From UBA4582 sp047630175 (GTDB lineage: Bacteria; Pseudomonadota; Gammaproteobacteria; Pseudomonadales; Azotimanducaceae): a stretch of 64,000 nt of DNA. Shown here piece by piece: positions 27,158 through 35,850 of the stretch. Position numbers and translations under genes: made by a program. Positions within the stretch are counted from its first letter, which is position 1. The number at the start of each line of letters is the position of its first letter. Under the pieces are notes generated by a model that was not told the origin of the DNA, made no database searches, and worked only from the letters and a program-made list of their open reading frames with translations. The stretch is taken from NCBI GenBank assembly GCA_047630175.1, contig JBLHVI010000001.1, forward strand, positions 62,001 to 126,000, read 5' to 3'.

Positions 27158-29125
27158 GTGTCTACGATAAATAAAGTTGCCCTTGATCAACTCTCCAAGA
27201 CTTCTGAAAATCCACTGAGCGAACCTTGTGTCATGGTGATCTTTGGTGCGTCTGGAGATCTCACCAAGCGTTTGTTGGTGCCTTCGTTGTATAACCTAGC
27301 CTGTGACGAACTGCTGTCACCGAACTTTGCTGTATTGGGTACGGGTCGAAGCGACATATCGAACGACAATTTTCGTGAGAGTATGGCCAGCGAGGATAAC
27401 GGTTTACGGGCTTTTCATACCCGTAATAGTTTTGATGAAGGCGCCTGCGAAGAGCTGCTGTCGCGTTTCTATTTTGAGAGCGCCAACATTGATGTAGCGG
27501 GTTTTTCGCGGCTGCGGGAAACGGTGGCTGCCCTAGACAAACAGTATCAGGCGGGTGGCAATGTCTTGTTCTACTTTGCGATGGCGCCAAGGTTTTTTGG
27601 ATCTATTTGCGAGAACTTGTACAAGGCCGGTTTTCAAGAGGGCGAAGGCTGGAAGCGCATCATTGTAGAGAAACCATTTGGCACAGATCTGCAGTCGGCA
27701 TTAGATCTTAATAAAGAAATTTTACAGTATTGGCGTGAAGATCAGATCTATCGCGTTGATCACTATTTAGGTAAAGAAACGGTACAAAACTTGTTGGCGT
27801 TTCGTTTCTCTAACGGGATGTTTGAGCCGTTATGGAACAAGCACCACATCGATAACATTCAGTTTAATGTTTGCGAGTCAGTGGACGTGCAGGGTCGTGG
27901 AGGTTACTACGACTCATCAGGCGTGTTGCGCGACATGATGCAAAATCATATGTTTCAGATGCTGTCTTATATCTGTATGGAGCCACCGGGCTCCTTTGAT
28001 GCTGATGCTATTCGAAATGAAAAAGCCAAAGTACTGGAATCGGTGCGTATTTATGATGAGGCTGGCGTGCGTGAAAATGTCGTACGTGGTCAGTATGGCC
28101 CCGCATTTGATGACGAGGGCGAGATCAGCAAACCTGGCTATCGAGGCGAGGCTGACGTCAACCCGGAATCCATTACGGAAACCTTCGCCGCCGCTAAACT
28201 ACAGATCGACAATTGGCGCTGGCAGGGTGTGCCTATCTACCTGCGTTCGGGTAAAGCCTTGTGGAAACGTGGCACTGAAATTGTTATTGAGTTCAAGCGG
28301 CCACCTGAAAAAATATTTGAAGGCACCGGCGTTGAGCAGTTGACCTCGAATCGACTGGTTTTTCATATTCAGCCTTATCAGGGTATTGAATTGCTGTTCC
28401 AAGCAAAGACTCCGGGACCTACTATGCAGTTACAAAATGTTGATATGAGTTTCAACTACGGCGATGCATTCAAGGCTTCTCGTTACACCGGCTATGAAGT
28501 TATGATCTATGCCTGTTCCCGCGGTGATGCAACGCTGTTTTCCCGTGGCGATTTGGTTGAGGCAGCCTGGCGCATCGCGCAACCTTTACTGGATTATTGG
28601 TCCACCACGCCGGCGACAGATTTTCCAAATTACACCCGCAACTCTTGGGGTCCCAAGTCTGCTTTTGATTTGCTTGAAAAAGACGGTCGTCGGTGGTTTG
28701 AAGTGGTTACGCCAGATGTGCTTGAGCAGGTGCCCATGTTCAAGGGTGCCGATCCACTGCTGCTGAGTTCGGTTATTTTGGCGCTGCAGTCAGTTACGAA
28801 AGTGGCGGGTGACGTGGTTATTCAGCAGGGTGACCTGACTGATGACATGTACTTTATTTGTCGCGGTGAGGTTGAGGTGGTTGATAGCAGCCAAAAGGTG
28901 GTCAGGCTCTTAAAGGAGGGTGACTTCTTTGGCGAGGTTGGTCTGCTGATGACCACTGCCAGAACTGCTACGGTCCGTGCCAGCACTCTGGTTGATCTGT
29001 TCGTATTGAGTAAAGCGGACTTCAGTCGCATCCTGCGTGATCATCCGCAGTTTGCTGAGACGATGACGCAAATCGCCAGGGAACGTTATGATCTGTCAGT
29101 CTCCACGGCAGACCTGCTGCGCTAA
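27158..29125 (+). CDS. zwf: Glucose-6-phosphate dehydrogenase fused to a cyclic-nucleotide-binding domain
   Basis: Zwf oxidises glucose 6-phosphate to the lactone with NAD(P)+ and feeds pgl-edd-eda upstream. Residues 1-~512 are a normal enzyme: nucleotide-binding FGASGDLTKR (29-38), active site RVDHYLGKE (199-207), and a typical end at WGPKSAFDLL. Residues ~525-645 add a complete cNMP-binding domain: VPMFKGADP, QQGDLTDDMYFICRGEVEVV, the pocket FFGEVGLLMTTARTATVRA (Glu593 and Arg602 in the ligand-contact positions) and a closing helix FSRILRDHP. Ordinary Zwf is ~490 residues, so the extra domain is a true fusion in one frame. Allosteric control by cAMP or cGMP is inferred. Confidence 0.93.
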   Translation: MSTINKVALDQLSKTSENPLSEPCVMVIFGASGDLTKRLLVPSLYNLACDELLSPNFAVLGTGRSDISNDNFRESMASEDNGLRAFHTRNSFDEGACEELLSRFYFESANIDVAGFSRLRETVAALDKQYQAGGNVLFYFAMAPRFFGSICENLYKAGFQEGEGWKRIIVEKPFGTDLQSALDLNKEILQYWREDQIYRVDHYLGKETVQNLLAFRFSNGMFEPLWNKHHIDNIQFNVCESVDVQGRGGYYDSSGVLRDMMQNHMFQMLSYICMEPPGSFDADAIRNEKAKVLESVRIYDEAGVRENVVRGQYGPAFDDEGEISKPGYRGEADVNPESITETFAAAKLQIDNWRWQGVPIYLRSGKALWKRGTEIVIEFKRPPEKIFEGTGVEQLTSNRLVFHIQPYQGIELLFQAKTPGPTMQLQNVDMSFNYGDAFKASRYTGYEVMIYACSRGDATLFSRGDLVEAAWRIAQPLLDYWSTTPATDFPNYTRNSWGPKSAFDLLEKDGRRWFEVVTPDVLEQVPMFKGADPLLLSSVILALQSVTKVAGDVVIQQGDLTDDMYFICRGEVEVVDSSQKVVRLLKEGDFFGEVGLLMTTARTATVRASTLVDLFVLSKADFSRILRDHPQFAETMTQIARERYDLSVSTADLLR

Positions 29126-29273
29126 ACCGGCTGGCAGGTTTCAGGCAAATGCACGCTGGCCCTTTTTGGCGCTGACTTGAGTTCTCAGTGATAAAATATT
29201 GCGACACGCGCTGATAGGTTGTCAAAATAGTCAATACCAGCGCCCGCGGCATCAAACCACTGATAGCGGCAGA

Positions 29274-29918
29274 TTAGTCATCTGCTTCACTCGCTGCTTC
29301 GCCTTGCTGTATTAACATGCCCTTGTCTTCGATGAAGGCGATTATGGTGTCAAGTCCTATACCCAGCTTAAGGTTCGTAAACACGTAGGGCGAGTTGGGC
29401 CGCATGCGCTTAGTGTCGCTTTCCATAATTGACAGGTCTGCGCCGACATAGGGCGCTAAATCGATTTTGTTTATTACCAGTAAGTCTGACTTTGTGATGG
29501 CGGGGCCGCCCTTGCGCGGAACCTTTTCACCTTCGCCGACATCAATCACGTAGATTGTCAGGTCAGCAAGCTCGGGGCTGAAGGTAGCACTTAAGTTGTC
29601 ACCGCCGCTCTCGATAAAAATCAGATCAAGGTTTTTGTGTCGTCGGCTGAGTTCCTCAACGGCCGCCAGGTTCATTGATGCATCCTCACGAATAGCAGTG
29701 TGTGGGCAGCCTCCCGTCTCAACCCCAATAATACGGTCAGGATCCAGTGCCTTTGCTTCGGTGAGTATACGCGCGTCCTCCTGAGTATAAATATCGTTAG
29801 TGACGACAGCCAAGTTGTAGCGGTCGCGCATGGCTTTGCATAAGGATTCTAGCAGTGCCGTTTTACCTGAACCGACGGGTCCGCCAACGCCGAGTCGAAG
29901 AGGTGCAGTGTTTTTCAT
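29274..29918 (-). CDS. ureG: Urease accessory GTPase UreG
   Basis: UreG is the GTPase that drives nickel insertion into urease with UreE, UreF and UreD. The P-loop GVGGPVGSGKTALLE lies at the N-terminus; the nickel-binding region is VETGGCPHTAIREDAS and the guanine-specificity motif is VINKIDL. Length (214) is usual for bacterial UreG. It is the last gene of the minus-strand urease operon, converging on zwf. Confidence 0.96.
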   Translation of the reverse strand: MKNTAPLRLGVGGPVGSGKTALLESLCKAMRDRYNLAVVTNDIYTQEDARILTEAKALDPDRIIGVETGGCPHTAIREDASMNLAAVEELSRRHKNLDLIFIESGGDNLSATFSPELADLTIYVIDVGEGEKVPRKGGPAITKSDLLVINKIDLAPYVGADLSIMESDTKRMRPNSPYVFTNLKLGIGLDTIIAFIEDKGMLIQQGEAASEADD

Positions 29919-29973
29919 GAATGTTCTCCAGATTAGTTTAATAGTTTGAGCCTAATCTAATGCATTAGAGTGG

Positions 29974-30681
29974 CTAGGATCGAAAAAGACGAGTGTATTG
30001 CTGTTCATGTTGGCTGCTGGCAATCGCTAGTGCGGGGGTCGCGCTGCCTATGCGAGCGTTTTTAATGTCTGCGGCCAAGTCAACAGCACCAGGTATCCTG
30101 CTGGCAATATCTAGCATAAGCTGCTGTCCATCGGTCTGGCCCAGTGGTATCAGCTTTATGCCTGCGGTGATATTGTTCTCAAGCCAGCTCCAGGCATAGC
30201 CTAGACAATTTTGCTGTGGTGTTATCTGCCACTGGCTCGCGGCCAGTGCCAGCCCTGCTAGCTGGCTACTGCGAACTGCCTTGGTGAGATCTGCGGGAAT
30301 CTCGACACCCAGAGCGGGCAACAGTCTGGCTAGCGCAGCACCGCGTTGGCGTTCCTCTAGGCGTAGTTCTTTGGTCTCTCGGCTTGCGACTAAAAGTTGT
30401 GACCAATACTGAAAATCCGCCTTAGCACTTATAGCATCAGCATCAGCATCAGTTTCAGCGCCAGTGGAAGCATCAGCGCAGGCCTGTTGCAGGCGCAGTA
30501 GCACCGGCAAATCCAGTCTTGTCAGGTTATTTTCCAGCAAGCTGAGTAACCATTGCCTAAAGTCTTCCTTGTTCACCACCCAGCCCGCTTCGACAGCCCA
30601 CTCGATGCCTTGTGAATACGTAAAGCCACCTACCGGCAATGCAGGGCTGTATAGCTGGTACAAGCGCAGTTGCGCTAACAT
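29974..30681 (-). CDS. ureF: Urease accessory protein UreF
   Basis: UreF is a helical chaperone that joins UreD and UreG on apo-urease. Diagnostic segments are LPVGGFTYSQGIEWAVE, LLVASRETKELRLEERQRG and LGYAWSWLENNITA. At 235 residues it is slightly long: residues ~70-87 contain an unusual Ala/Asp/Thr-rich insertion (ASTGAETDADADAIS), encoded in part by a three-copy AGCATC repeat (30433-30450). It lies between ureE and ureG. Confidence 0.94.
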   Translation of the reverse strand: MLAQLRLYQLYSPALPVGGFTYSQGIEWAVEAGWVVNKEDFRQWLLSLLENNLTRLDLPVLLRLQQACADASTGAETDADADAISAKADFQYWSQLLVASRETKELRLEERQRGAALARLLPALGVEIPADLTKAVRSSQLAGLALAASQWQITPQQNCLGYAWSWLENNITAGIKLIPLGQTDGQQLMLDIASRIPGAVDLAADIKNARIGSATPALAIASSQHEQQYTRLFRS

Positions 30682-30714
30682 AAATGCGGGTGCGGTAGAT
30701 TGTGGTGACGTGCT

Positions 30715-31167
30715 CTAATCATGACTGTGGCTGTGCCCCCCGCCGATGTTTATGTATGCGCCGGCTTCCGGCTCAAACGGTGCTTGTTCTACCGTGACTT
30801 GCAGGCCGAGCCCCTTAATCATATCGTCTAGCACGTGATCGTGCTGATAGCGTACCAGACCGATGGCAATCTGCAACGGCACATGGCGATTGCCTAGGTG
30901 ATAGGCCGCGCGAGTGAGGGCCAAAGCGTCGTCGGCATAAACTGTTGAAACTGTCTCTTGTGCCGCGCGCACCTGAATAATCAGGCCTTTGGTGCTTTGT
31001 AATAGATCACCGTCTCTGAGTATCTGACCGCGCGTTAAAAACAGCCCAGCGTCTTCGCCGTTATCTAATACGACCTTAATACGACTCTTGATGCGCCGCT
31101 CAATCGGCAGGCTCAGAGTCGTGTCGATATGATCGGCATGACTGATATGTTTTTCAATTCTGATCAT
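30715..31167 (-). CDS. ureE: Urease accessory nickel chaperone UreE
   Basis: UreE delivers nickel to the urease accessory complex. The N-terminal domain has RIKVVLDNGEDAGLFLTRG and the C-terminal metal-binding domain has YHLGNRHVPLQI, ending in a short His-containing tail (GGGHSHSHD). The start MIRIEKH at 31167 matches UreE proteins and leaves a short gap after ureC; the longer frame upstream overlaps ureC and is not conserved. About 150 residues. Confidence 0.94.
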   Translation of the reverse strand: MIRIEKHISHADHIDTTLSLPIERRIKSRIKVVLDNGEDAGLFLTRGQILRDGDLLQSTKGLIIQVRAAQETVSTVYADDALALTRAAYHLGNRHVPLQIAIGLVRYQHDHVLDDMIKGLGLQVTVEQAPFEPEAGAYINIGGGHSHSHD

Positions 31168-31181
31168 GAGAGCGTCCTGGC

Positions 31182-32888
31182 TCAAAATAAAAAATACCGT
31201 TGGGCCAGAGGTAATACTTCTGCAGGCTCGCATGTCAGTAGCTGACCGTCAGCGCGAACTTCATAGGTTTGCGCATCGACTTCAATGGTTGGCAAGTAGC
31301 TGTTCAGCACCATATCGTGCTTAGAGATGTTGCGGGTACTGTGCACGGTACCGATTAGGCTTTTGAGTTCAAGCTGCCCGGCAATGTCGGCATCTATGCC
31401 TGCCTGTGACATAAAAATCATCGAGGTGTTCTGACTGGCCCGCCCCATGCTGCCAAACATCGGGCGGTAGTGGACCGGTTGTGGTGTTGTAATCGAGGCA
31501 TTTGGGTCGCCCATGGGTGCCATTGCGATCATGCCACCTTTGACGATCATGGCCGGTTTGGCGCCAAAGAATGCCGGTTTCCACAGCACTAAATCGGCGA
31601 GCTTACCCGCCTCGATAGAGCCCACTTCATGGGAGATTCCGTGAGTGATGGCGGGGTTGATGGTGTACTTGGCGATAAAGCGTTTGATCCGCAAGTTATC
31701 GTTTTGTGAGCTGTCGCCAGCGAGGCTGCCGCGTTGCACTTTCATCTTATGGGCGGTTTGCCAGGTACGTGTGATGACCTCACCGACTCGCCCCATCGCT
31801 TGGGAGTCAGAGGCAATCATAGAGAAGGCGCCGAGATCATGCAGGATGTCTTCGGCGGCGATGGTTTCACGGCGAATGCGCGATTCAGCAAAGGCGACAT
31901 CTTCAGCGATACTGGGATCCAGATGATGGCAGACCATTAACATATCTAGGTGTTCATCTACCGTATTAATTGTGTAGGGTCGCGTAGGATTGGTTGATGA
32001 AGGTAGGACGTTGGCGTAACCCGCGGCTTTGATAATATCCGGTGCGTGCCCACCACCGGCGCCCTCTGTGTGGTAGGTATGAATGGTGCGACCATTAATA
32101 GCCTTGAGAGTGGCTTCAACAAAACCCGACTCATTCAACGTATCGGTATGAATTGCAACCTGCACATCCATTTCGTCAGCGACATTCAAGCACTCGTTAA
32201 TTGCTGCTGGGGTGGTGCCCCAGTCCTCATGAAGCTTTAAGCCGATGGTGCCTGCCGCGACTTGTTCACGCAGTGCTTCTGGTTGACTGGCATTGCCCTT
32301 GCCGAGAAATCCGAGATTAACCGGCAGGCAGTCTGCGGCCTCGAGCATGCGATGAATATTCCACGGCCCGGGTGTGGCGCTGGTGGCATTGCTGCCGGTA
32401 GACGGACCTGTGCCGCCGCCGAGCATCGTGGTGATGCCTGAACTTATCGCCTCCTCAACTTGTTGCGGGCAGATAAAATGGATGTGGGAATCGATTCCTC
32501 CCGCTGTGAGGATCATGCCTTCAGCGGCTAGAACATCTGTGCCTGGCCCAATAATGATGTTTACGCCAGATTGCACGTCGGGGTTGCCGGCTTTGCCTAT
32601 GGCGGCGATGCGTCCGGCTTTGATGCCGACGTCGGCTTTGACGATGCCCCAGTGGTCAATGATCAGGGCGTTGGTGATCACTAAGTCCACTGTTTCACTG
32701 CTAGGTCGTTGGCTCTGGCCCATGCCATCACGTATAACTTTACCGCCGCCGAACTTCACTTCATCACCGTAGATGGTGAAGTCTTTTTCGACTTCCAGCC
32801 AGAGTTCTGTGTCTGCCAGGCGCATCCGATCGCCGGTGGTAGGACCGAACATCTCGGCATAGGCCTGTCTAGATATTGTGCGTGCCAT
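31182..32888 (-). CDS. ureC: Urease alpha subunit
   Basis: UreC is the nickel-containing catalytic subunit hydrolysing urea to ammonia and carbamate. Residues to note: metal-binding HIHFICPQQ, the carbamylated-lysine motif GLKLHEDWG, TYHTEGAGGGHAPDI, the flexible active-site flap around MVCHHLDPSI, and VGSIEAGKLADLVLWKP. The 568-residue length is standard. It sits in the order ureD-A-B-C-E-F-G. In this window its urea would come from allantoate and ureidoglycolate breakdown. Confidence 0.98.
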   Translation of the reverse strand: MARTISRQAYAEMFGPTTGDRMRLADTELWLEVEKDFTIYGDEVKFGGGKVIRDGMGQSQRPSSETVDLVITNALIIDHWGIVKADVGIKAGRIAAIGKAGNPDVQSGVNIIIGPGTDVLAAEGMILTAGGIDSHIHFICPQQVEEAISSGITTMLGGGTGPSTGSNATSATPGPWNIHRMLEAADCLPVNLGFLGKGNASQPEALREQVAAGTIGLKLHEDWGTTPAAINECLNVADEMDVQVAIHTDTLNESGFVEATLKAINGRTIHTYHTEGAGGGHAPDIIKAAGYANVLPSSTNPTRPYTINTVDEHLDMLMVCHHLDPSIAEDVAFAESRIRRETIAAEDILHDLGAFSMIASDSQAMGRVGEVITRTWQTAHKMKVQRGSLAGDSSQNDNLRIKRFIAKYTINPAITHGISHEVGSIEAGKLADLVLWKPAFFGAKPAMIVKGGMIAMAPMGDPNASITTPQPVHYRPMFGSMGRASQNTSMIFMSQAGIDADIAGQLELKSLIGTVHSTRNISKHDMVLNSYLPTIEVDAQTYEVRADGQLLTCEPAEVLPLAQRYFLF

Positions 32889-32897
32889 AACCTGCTC

Positions 32898-33203
32898 CTA
32901 AAGATTGCCCATGATCTTGCCCTGAAACCCAAACACCCTGCGATCACCGGCATATTCAACCAACTCAATAGTGCGCTGCTGGCCGGGTTCAAAACGCACG
33001 GCTGTTCCTGAGGCGATATTCAGTCGAAAGCCCCGAGCTATTTCTCGGTCAAACGCGAGCGCGTCATTGACCTCAAAAAAGTGGTAGTGGGAGCCCACTT
33101 GGATAGGCCGATCGCCGGTATTGGCAACGGTGACGCTGACGGTGGTGCGGCCCGCATTAAGTGTGATTTCACCTTCCATGACTTGCATTTCGCCGGGAAT
33201 CAT
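32898..33203 (-). CDS. ureB: Urease beta subunit
   Basis: UreB is the ~101-residue structural subunit of urease. It begins MIPGEMQVMEGEITLNAGR and contains VGSHYHFFEVNDALAFDR and VFGFQGKI, all conserved. Of two nearby ATGs, 33203 is chosen because AGGAG lies six bases upstream of it and directly abuts the first. Gaps to ureA and ureC are about ten bases. Confidence 0.96.
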   Translation of the reverse strand: MIPGEMQVMEGEITLNAGRTTVSVTVANTGDRPIQVGSHYHFFEVNDALAFDREIARGFRLNIASGTAVRFEPGQQRTIELVEYAGDRRVFGFQGKIMGNL

Positions 33204-33212
33204 CAGCATCTC

Positions 33213-33515
33213 CTAGGTAATCGGGTTATGAACAGTCACCAATTTGGTGCCGTCAGGGAAGGTGGCCTCAACTTGTACGTCGTGAATCATGTCGCTAATA
33301 CCCGGCATTACATCTTCGATGCGCAGCAGGGTACGACCAAAATCCATCAACTCAGCGACGGTACGACCGTCGCGTGCACCCTCAAGAATGGCGCCACTAA
33401 TAAAAGCGACTGCCTCGGGATAGTTGAGTTTTACACCGCGCGCCTTGCGGCGCTCTGCCAACAACGCTGCTGTAAAGAGCAGCAACTTGTCTTTTTCTCT
33501 GGGTGTTAGTTCCAT
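33213..33515 (-). CDS. ureA: Urease gamma subunit
   Basis: UreA is the 100-residue gamma subunit. MELTPREKDKLLLFTAALL, LNYPEAVAFISGAILEGARDG and the end EATFPDGTKLVTVHNPI are textbook. The start at 33515 gives exactly the family length; an upstream in-frame ATG at 33656 would translate a 15-bp tandem repeat (FRLFTFRLFTFR) and overlap ureD, and is rejected. Confidence 0.97.
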   Translation of the reverse strand: MELTPREKDKLLLFTAALLAERRKARGVKLNYPEAVAFISGAILEGARDGRTVAELMDFGRTLLRIEDVMPGISDMIHDVQVEATFPDGTKLVTVHNPIT

Positions 33516-33544
33516 CAGTGCCTCGTGGGTGTCGAGTGATTCTT

Positions 33545-33583
33545 GTCTAAATGTGAAAAGTCTAAATGTGAAAAGTCTAAATG
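33545..33583. repeat. 15-bp tandem repeat in the ureD-ureA gap
   Basis: The unit GTCTAAATGTGAAAA occurs at 33545 and 33560 and continues for nine bases at 33575. It fills most of the 74-base space between the ureD stop and the ureA start in an operon where the other gaps are short. No hairpin potential stands out. Confidence 0.9.
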
Positions 33584-33589
33584 TTTGTC

Positions 33590-34471
33590 TCAGGTTGCCC
33601 ATATGCGTGGTGGGCAAGCAGGCCTGCCGAGTGTTTGCGGACGCAGGTGTGTCCAAAGCGCAGCGAACAACTGCAACATGGCCTCGGACTCCTCCCCCAG
33701 CGCGCGTACTACCAGTATCTTATCTACCACGGTGATTCCAACGAGCATTTCACGCGTGATAGACGGCTGTTCGGTAGATTGTTGTTTGTTAGATGCTTGC
33801 CAAGTTGTTGCAACGTCTCGTAAGGTTTGTGCAATGCTCTCGTCAACCGGCGCTGCGAGCAGGCTGCCTTGCATGGCGTTGCCACGTAACCCGGTTGGCG
33901 ACTTGATGCCCTCGTCTGCTTCTGTGATGAGGTGTTCGACCAAGTGCAGCGCGTCATCGAGCCATATTTTTGTGCAACTATGCACACTGCCATGACTGAA
34001 TTTTTCATGGATAACCGGGCGCCCAAAGCAGTGCATCTCCCAGCCGATAAACTGGCCGCCTGCCTCAATGTGAATGTCCGTTTCCAGATCAACCCGGGCG
34101 CCGGGGAAAAAAATGTTCTGTTGCGGTAACCATTCCAGTGAAGCGCCTTTTTTAGCAGTCAATCGTAGGCTTTGGTGCGCTCGTTGATTACCGCTGCTGC
34201 GATAAAATTTAGTCGCGCCTGGTGTGGTGATGAGTGCCGCGGCACCTTCTTCGCAGCCAATATCAATAGACAATTGATCGCCACCCACAACACCGCCGGG
34301 GGGGTGTATCAAATAGCTATGACAGATATCACCTTCTGGATAAAAAGACCGTTGAATCGTCAGGGGCCCCAGCTGGCGTTTGTGTAGCAGGCGGGTTTTA
34401 TCAAAGCGCCATGCGTAGCTTAGCTCAAGCTCTGCGATCCAACCGGCTTTTTCCGGAGCGCTTTCCATCAT
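33590..34471 (-). CDS. ureD: Urease accessory protein UreD
   Basis: UreD (UreH) is the scaffold that binds apo-urease before nickel loading. Family signatures include LLHKRQLGPLTIQRSFYPEG, CHSYLIHPPGGVVGGD and TTPGATKFYRS. The 293-residue length is normal. It is the first gene of the urease operon, read on the minus strand; its promoter should lie in 34472-34681, shared with the divergent metallophosphoesterase gene. Confidence 0.94.
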   Translation of the reverse strand: MMESAPEKAGWIAELELSYAWRFDKTRLLHKRQLGPLTIQRSFYPEGDICHSYLIHPPGGVVGGDQLSIDIGCEEGAAALITTPGATKFYRSSGNQRAHQSLRLTAKKGASLEWLPQQNIFFPGARVDLETDIHIEAGGQFIGWEMHCFGRPVIHEKFSHGSVHSCTKIWLDDALHLVEHLITEADEGIKSPTGLRGNAMQGSLLAAPVDESIAQTLRDVATTWQASNKQQSTEQPSITREMLVGITVVDKILVVRALGEESEAMLQLFAALWTHLRPQTLGRPACPPRIWAT

Positions 34472-34681
34472 GGGTACATCATGGGTGATGGCCTAACAAT
34501 AATTATTCAGCAGAGTAGCATTTGACCATTGATGCGTCAGTACAAATCGACCGCCACCTACCACTAAAAATGCACATTCTTGTAACGTCAGATCAACAAT
34601 TATCTGCCTGCTACACGGCTCTTCTAGAAAGCAGAGCACATTGCTAGGATAGGCGTCACCGACTTCACGCGCAGCCGAGAT

Positions 34682-35764
34682 ATGCCTATGTTTTTTAACC
34701 TACCAACCTTGAACCTGCATCGCCTGCCAATGCGGATCACTTTGATGCTCGCTGCGTGTCTGGCTCTCGCGGATTGCAGCACGCACAAACCTGACGAACA
34801 AGTGAAGGGTGATGTGTTCGAACATGACATCAAAACAGCTGAGACACCGTGGAGCTCGCAAGGGTTTGATAACGATTCAGGGAAATTCACCTTCGCTTTG
34901 TTTTCTGATCTCACCGGCGGCGAGCGCGCAGATATATTTAGCACTGCCGTTGCACAATTGGCGCTGCTGCGCCCAGAGCTAATTGTTAATGTGGGAGACT
35001 TAACTGAAGGCGGCAACCCTGACAAAGCAGTTATTGATGCACAATGGCAGAGCTTTCACGGCCGAGCAGACAAGGCTTCGGCCCGAATTTTTTACACGGG
35101 GGGTAACCATGACCTAGCAACCGTTGTCCAGCGGCAGGTCTGGCAAGTCGAGCATGGGCCGCGTTACTATCATTTCATCTATAAAAACGTTTTGTTCCTA
35201 GTGCTTGATACGGAAGATCACCCCGCCGACGAATTGGCACAGATCCAAGCAAAATACGCTGAGGCCATGGCCCAAGTGGCCGAGCAGGGCTGGGATGGAT
35301 TTGGCGAGACGGCCTATGCGCGGTCGCCATCGACACAGACAGGTGAGATTGGGGCTGCTCAGGCGGGCTACGTGACGCGTGCCATCGCGGAAAACCCGCA
35401 GGTGCGTTGGACGTTCCTGCTAATGCACAAGCCGATTTGGAACCGGGTGGGTGAGACTAGCTTCACGGCCATTGAAGCAGCGCTAGCATCGCAGCCTTAC
35501 ACGGTTTTCTATGGCCACAATCACTTCTACCAACATACCGAACGTCTTGGCCGCGACTATATTCAATTGGGCACAACCGGGGGCGTACAGTTCGCCGATA
35601 AGAACCTGTCTGTCGACCATGTCTCGTTGGTGACGGTGGATGATAGCGGTATTGATATTGCAAACATCAAATTATCCGGCATTTTCGATAAAACCGGACA
35701 TATCCCTAACAATGGTGACAGACAGTGCTTTGATAGCAAAGACTGCGCTGTTAAGCGCGACTAG
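34682..35764 (+). CDS. Secreted metallophosphoesterase, probable lipoprotein
   Basis: A calcineurin-like phosphoesterase with an N-terminal export signal and a lipobox-like LALADC (reading from the alternative ATG at 34730). Metal-ligand motifs are ALFSDLTGG, VNVGDLTEGG, TGGNHDLA, FLLMHKPIW and YGHNHFYQH. The first motif has Thr where DxH enzymes have His, so the metal site may be altered. The substrate is unknown; the setting between urease and purine genes suggests a periplasmic nucleotide phosphatase, which is inference. Start uncertain (34682 or 34730). Confidence 0.72.
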   Translation: MPMFFNLPTLNLHRLPMRITLMLAACLALADCSTHKPDEQVKGDVFEHDIKTAETPWSSQGFDNDSGKFTFALFSDLTGGERADIFSTAVAQLALLRPELIVNVGDLTEGGNPDKAVIDAQWQSFHGRADKASARIFYTGGNHDLATVVQRQVWQVEHGPRYYHFIYKNVLFLVLDTEDHPADELAQIQAKYAEAMAQVAEQGWDGFGETAYARSPSTQTGEIGAAQAGYVTRAIAENPQVRWTFLLMHKPIWNRVGETSFTAIEAALASQPYTVFYGHNHFYQHTERLGRDYIQLGTTGGVQFADKNLSVDHVSLVTVDDSGIDIANIKLSGIFDKTGHIPNNGDRQCFDSKDCAVKRD

Positions 35765-35850
35765 TCTCAGTTTAAGGCTAGCCTATCTGTTTTGATTGCT
35801 CTGCTAGACGCCGTCCCTTGCGAGTAAGTGGGCGGTCTATGGAGATGTCG

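Noticed and set aside
27158..29125. Zwf fusion as an assembly frameshift joining two genes
   Set aside because: The frame is continuous through a sensible linker, and no separate start or ribosome site precedes the cNMP domain; a read-level check would still be useful.
33516..33656. N-terminal extension of UreA to an upstream in-frame ATG
   Set aside because: It would translate the 15-bp repeat and overlap ureD; the family start MELTPREKDK at 33515 gives the exact 100-residue length.
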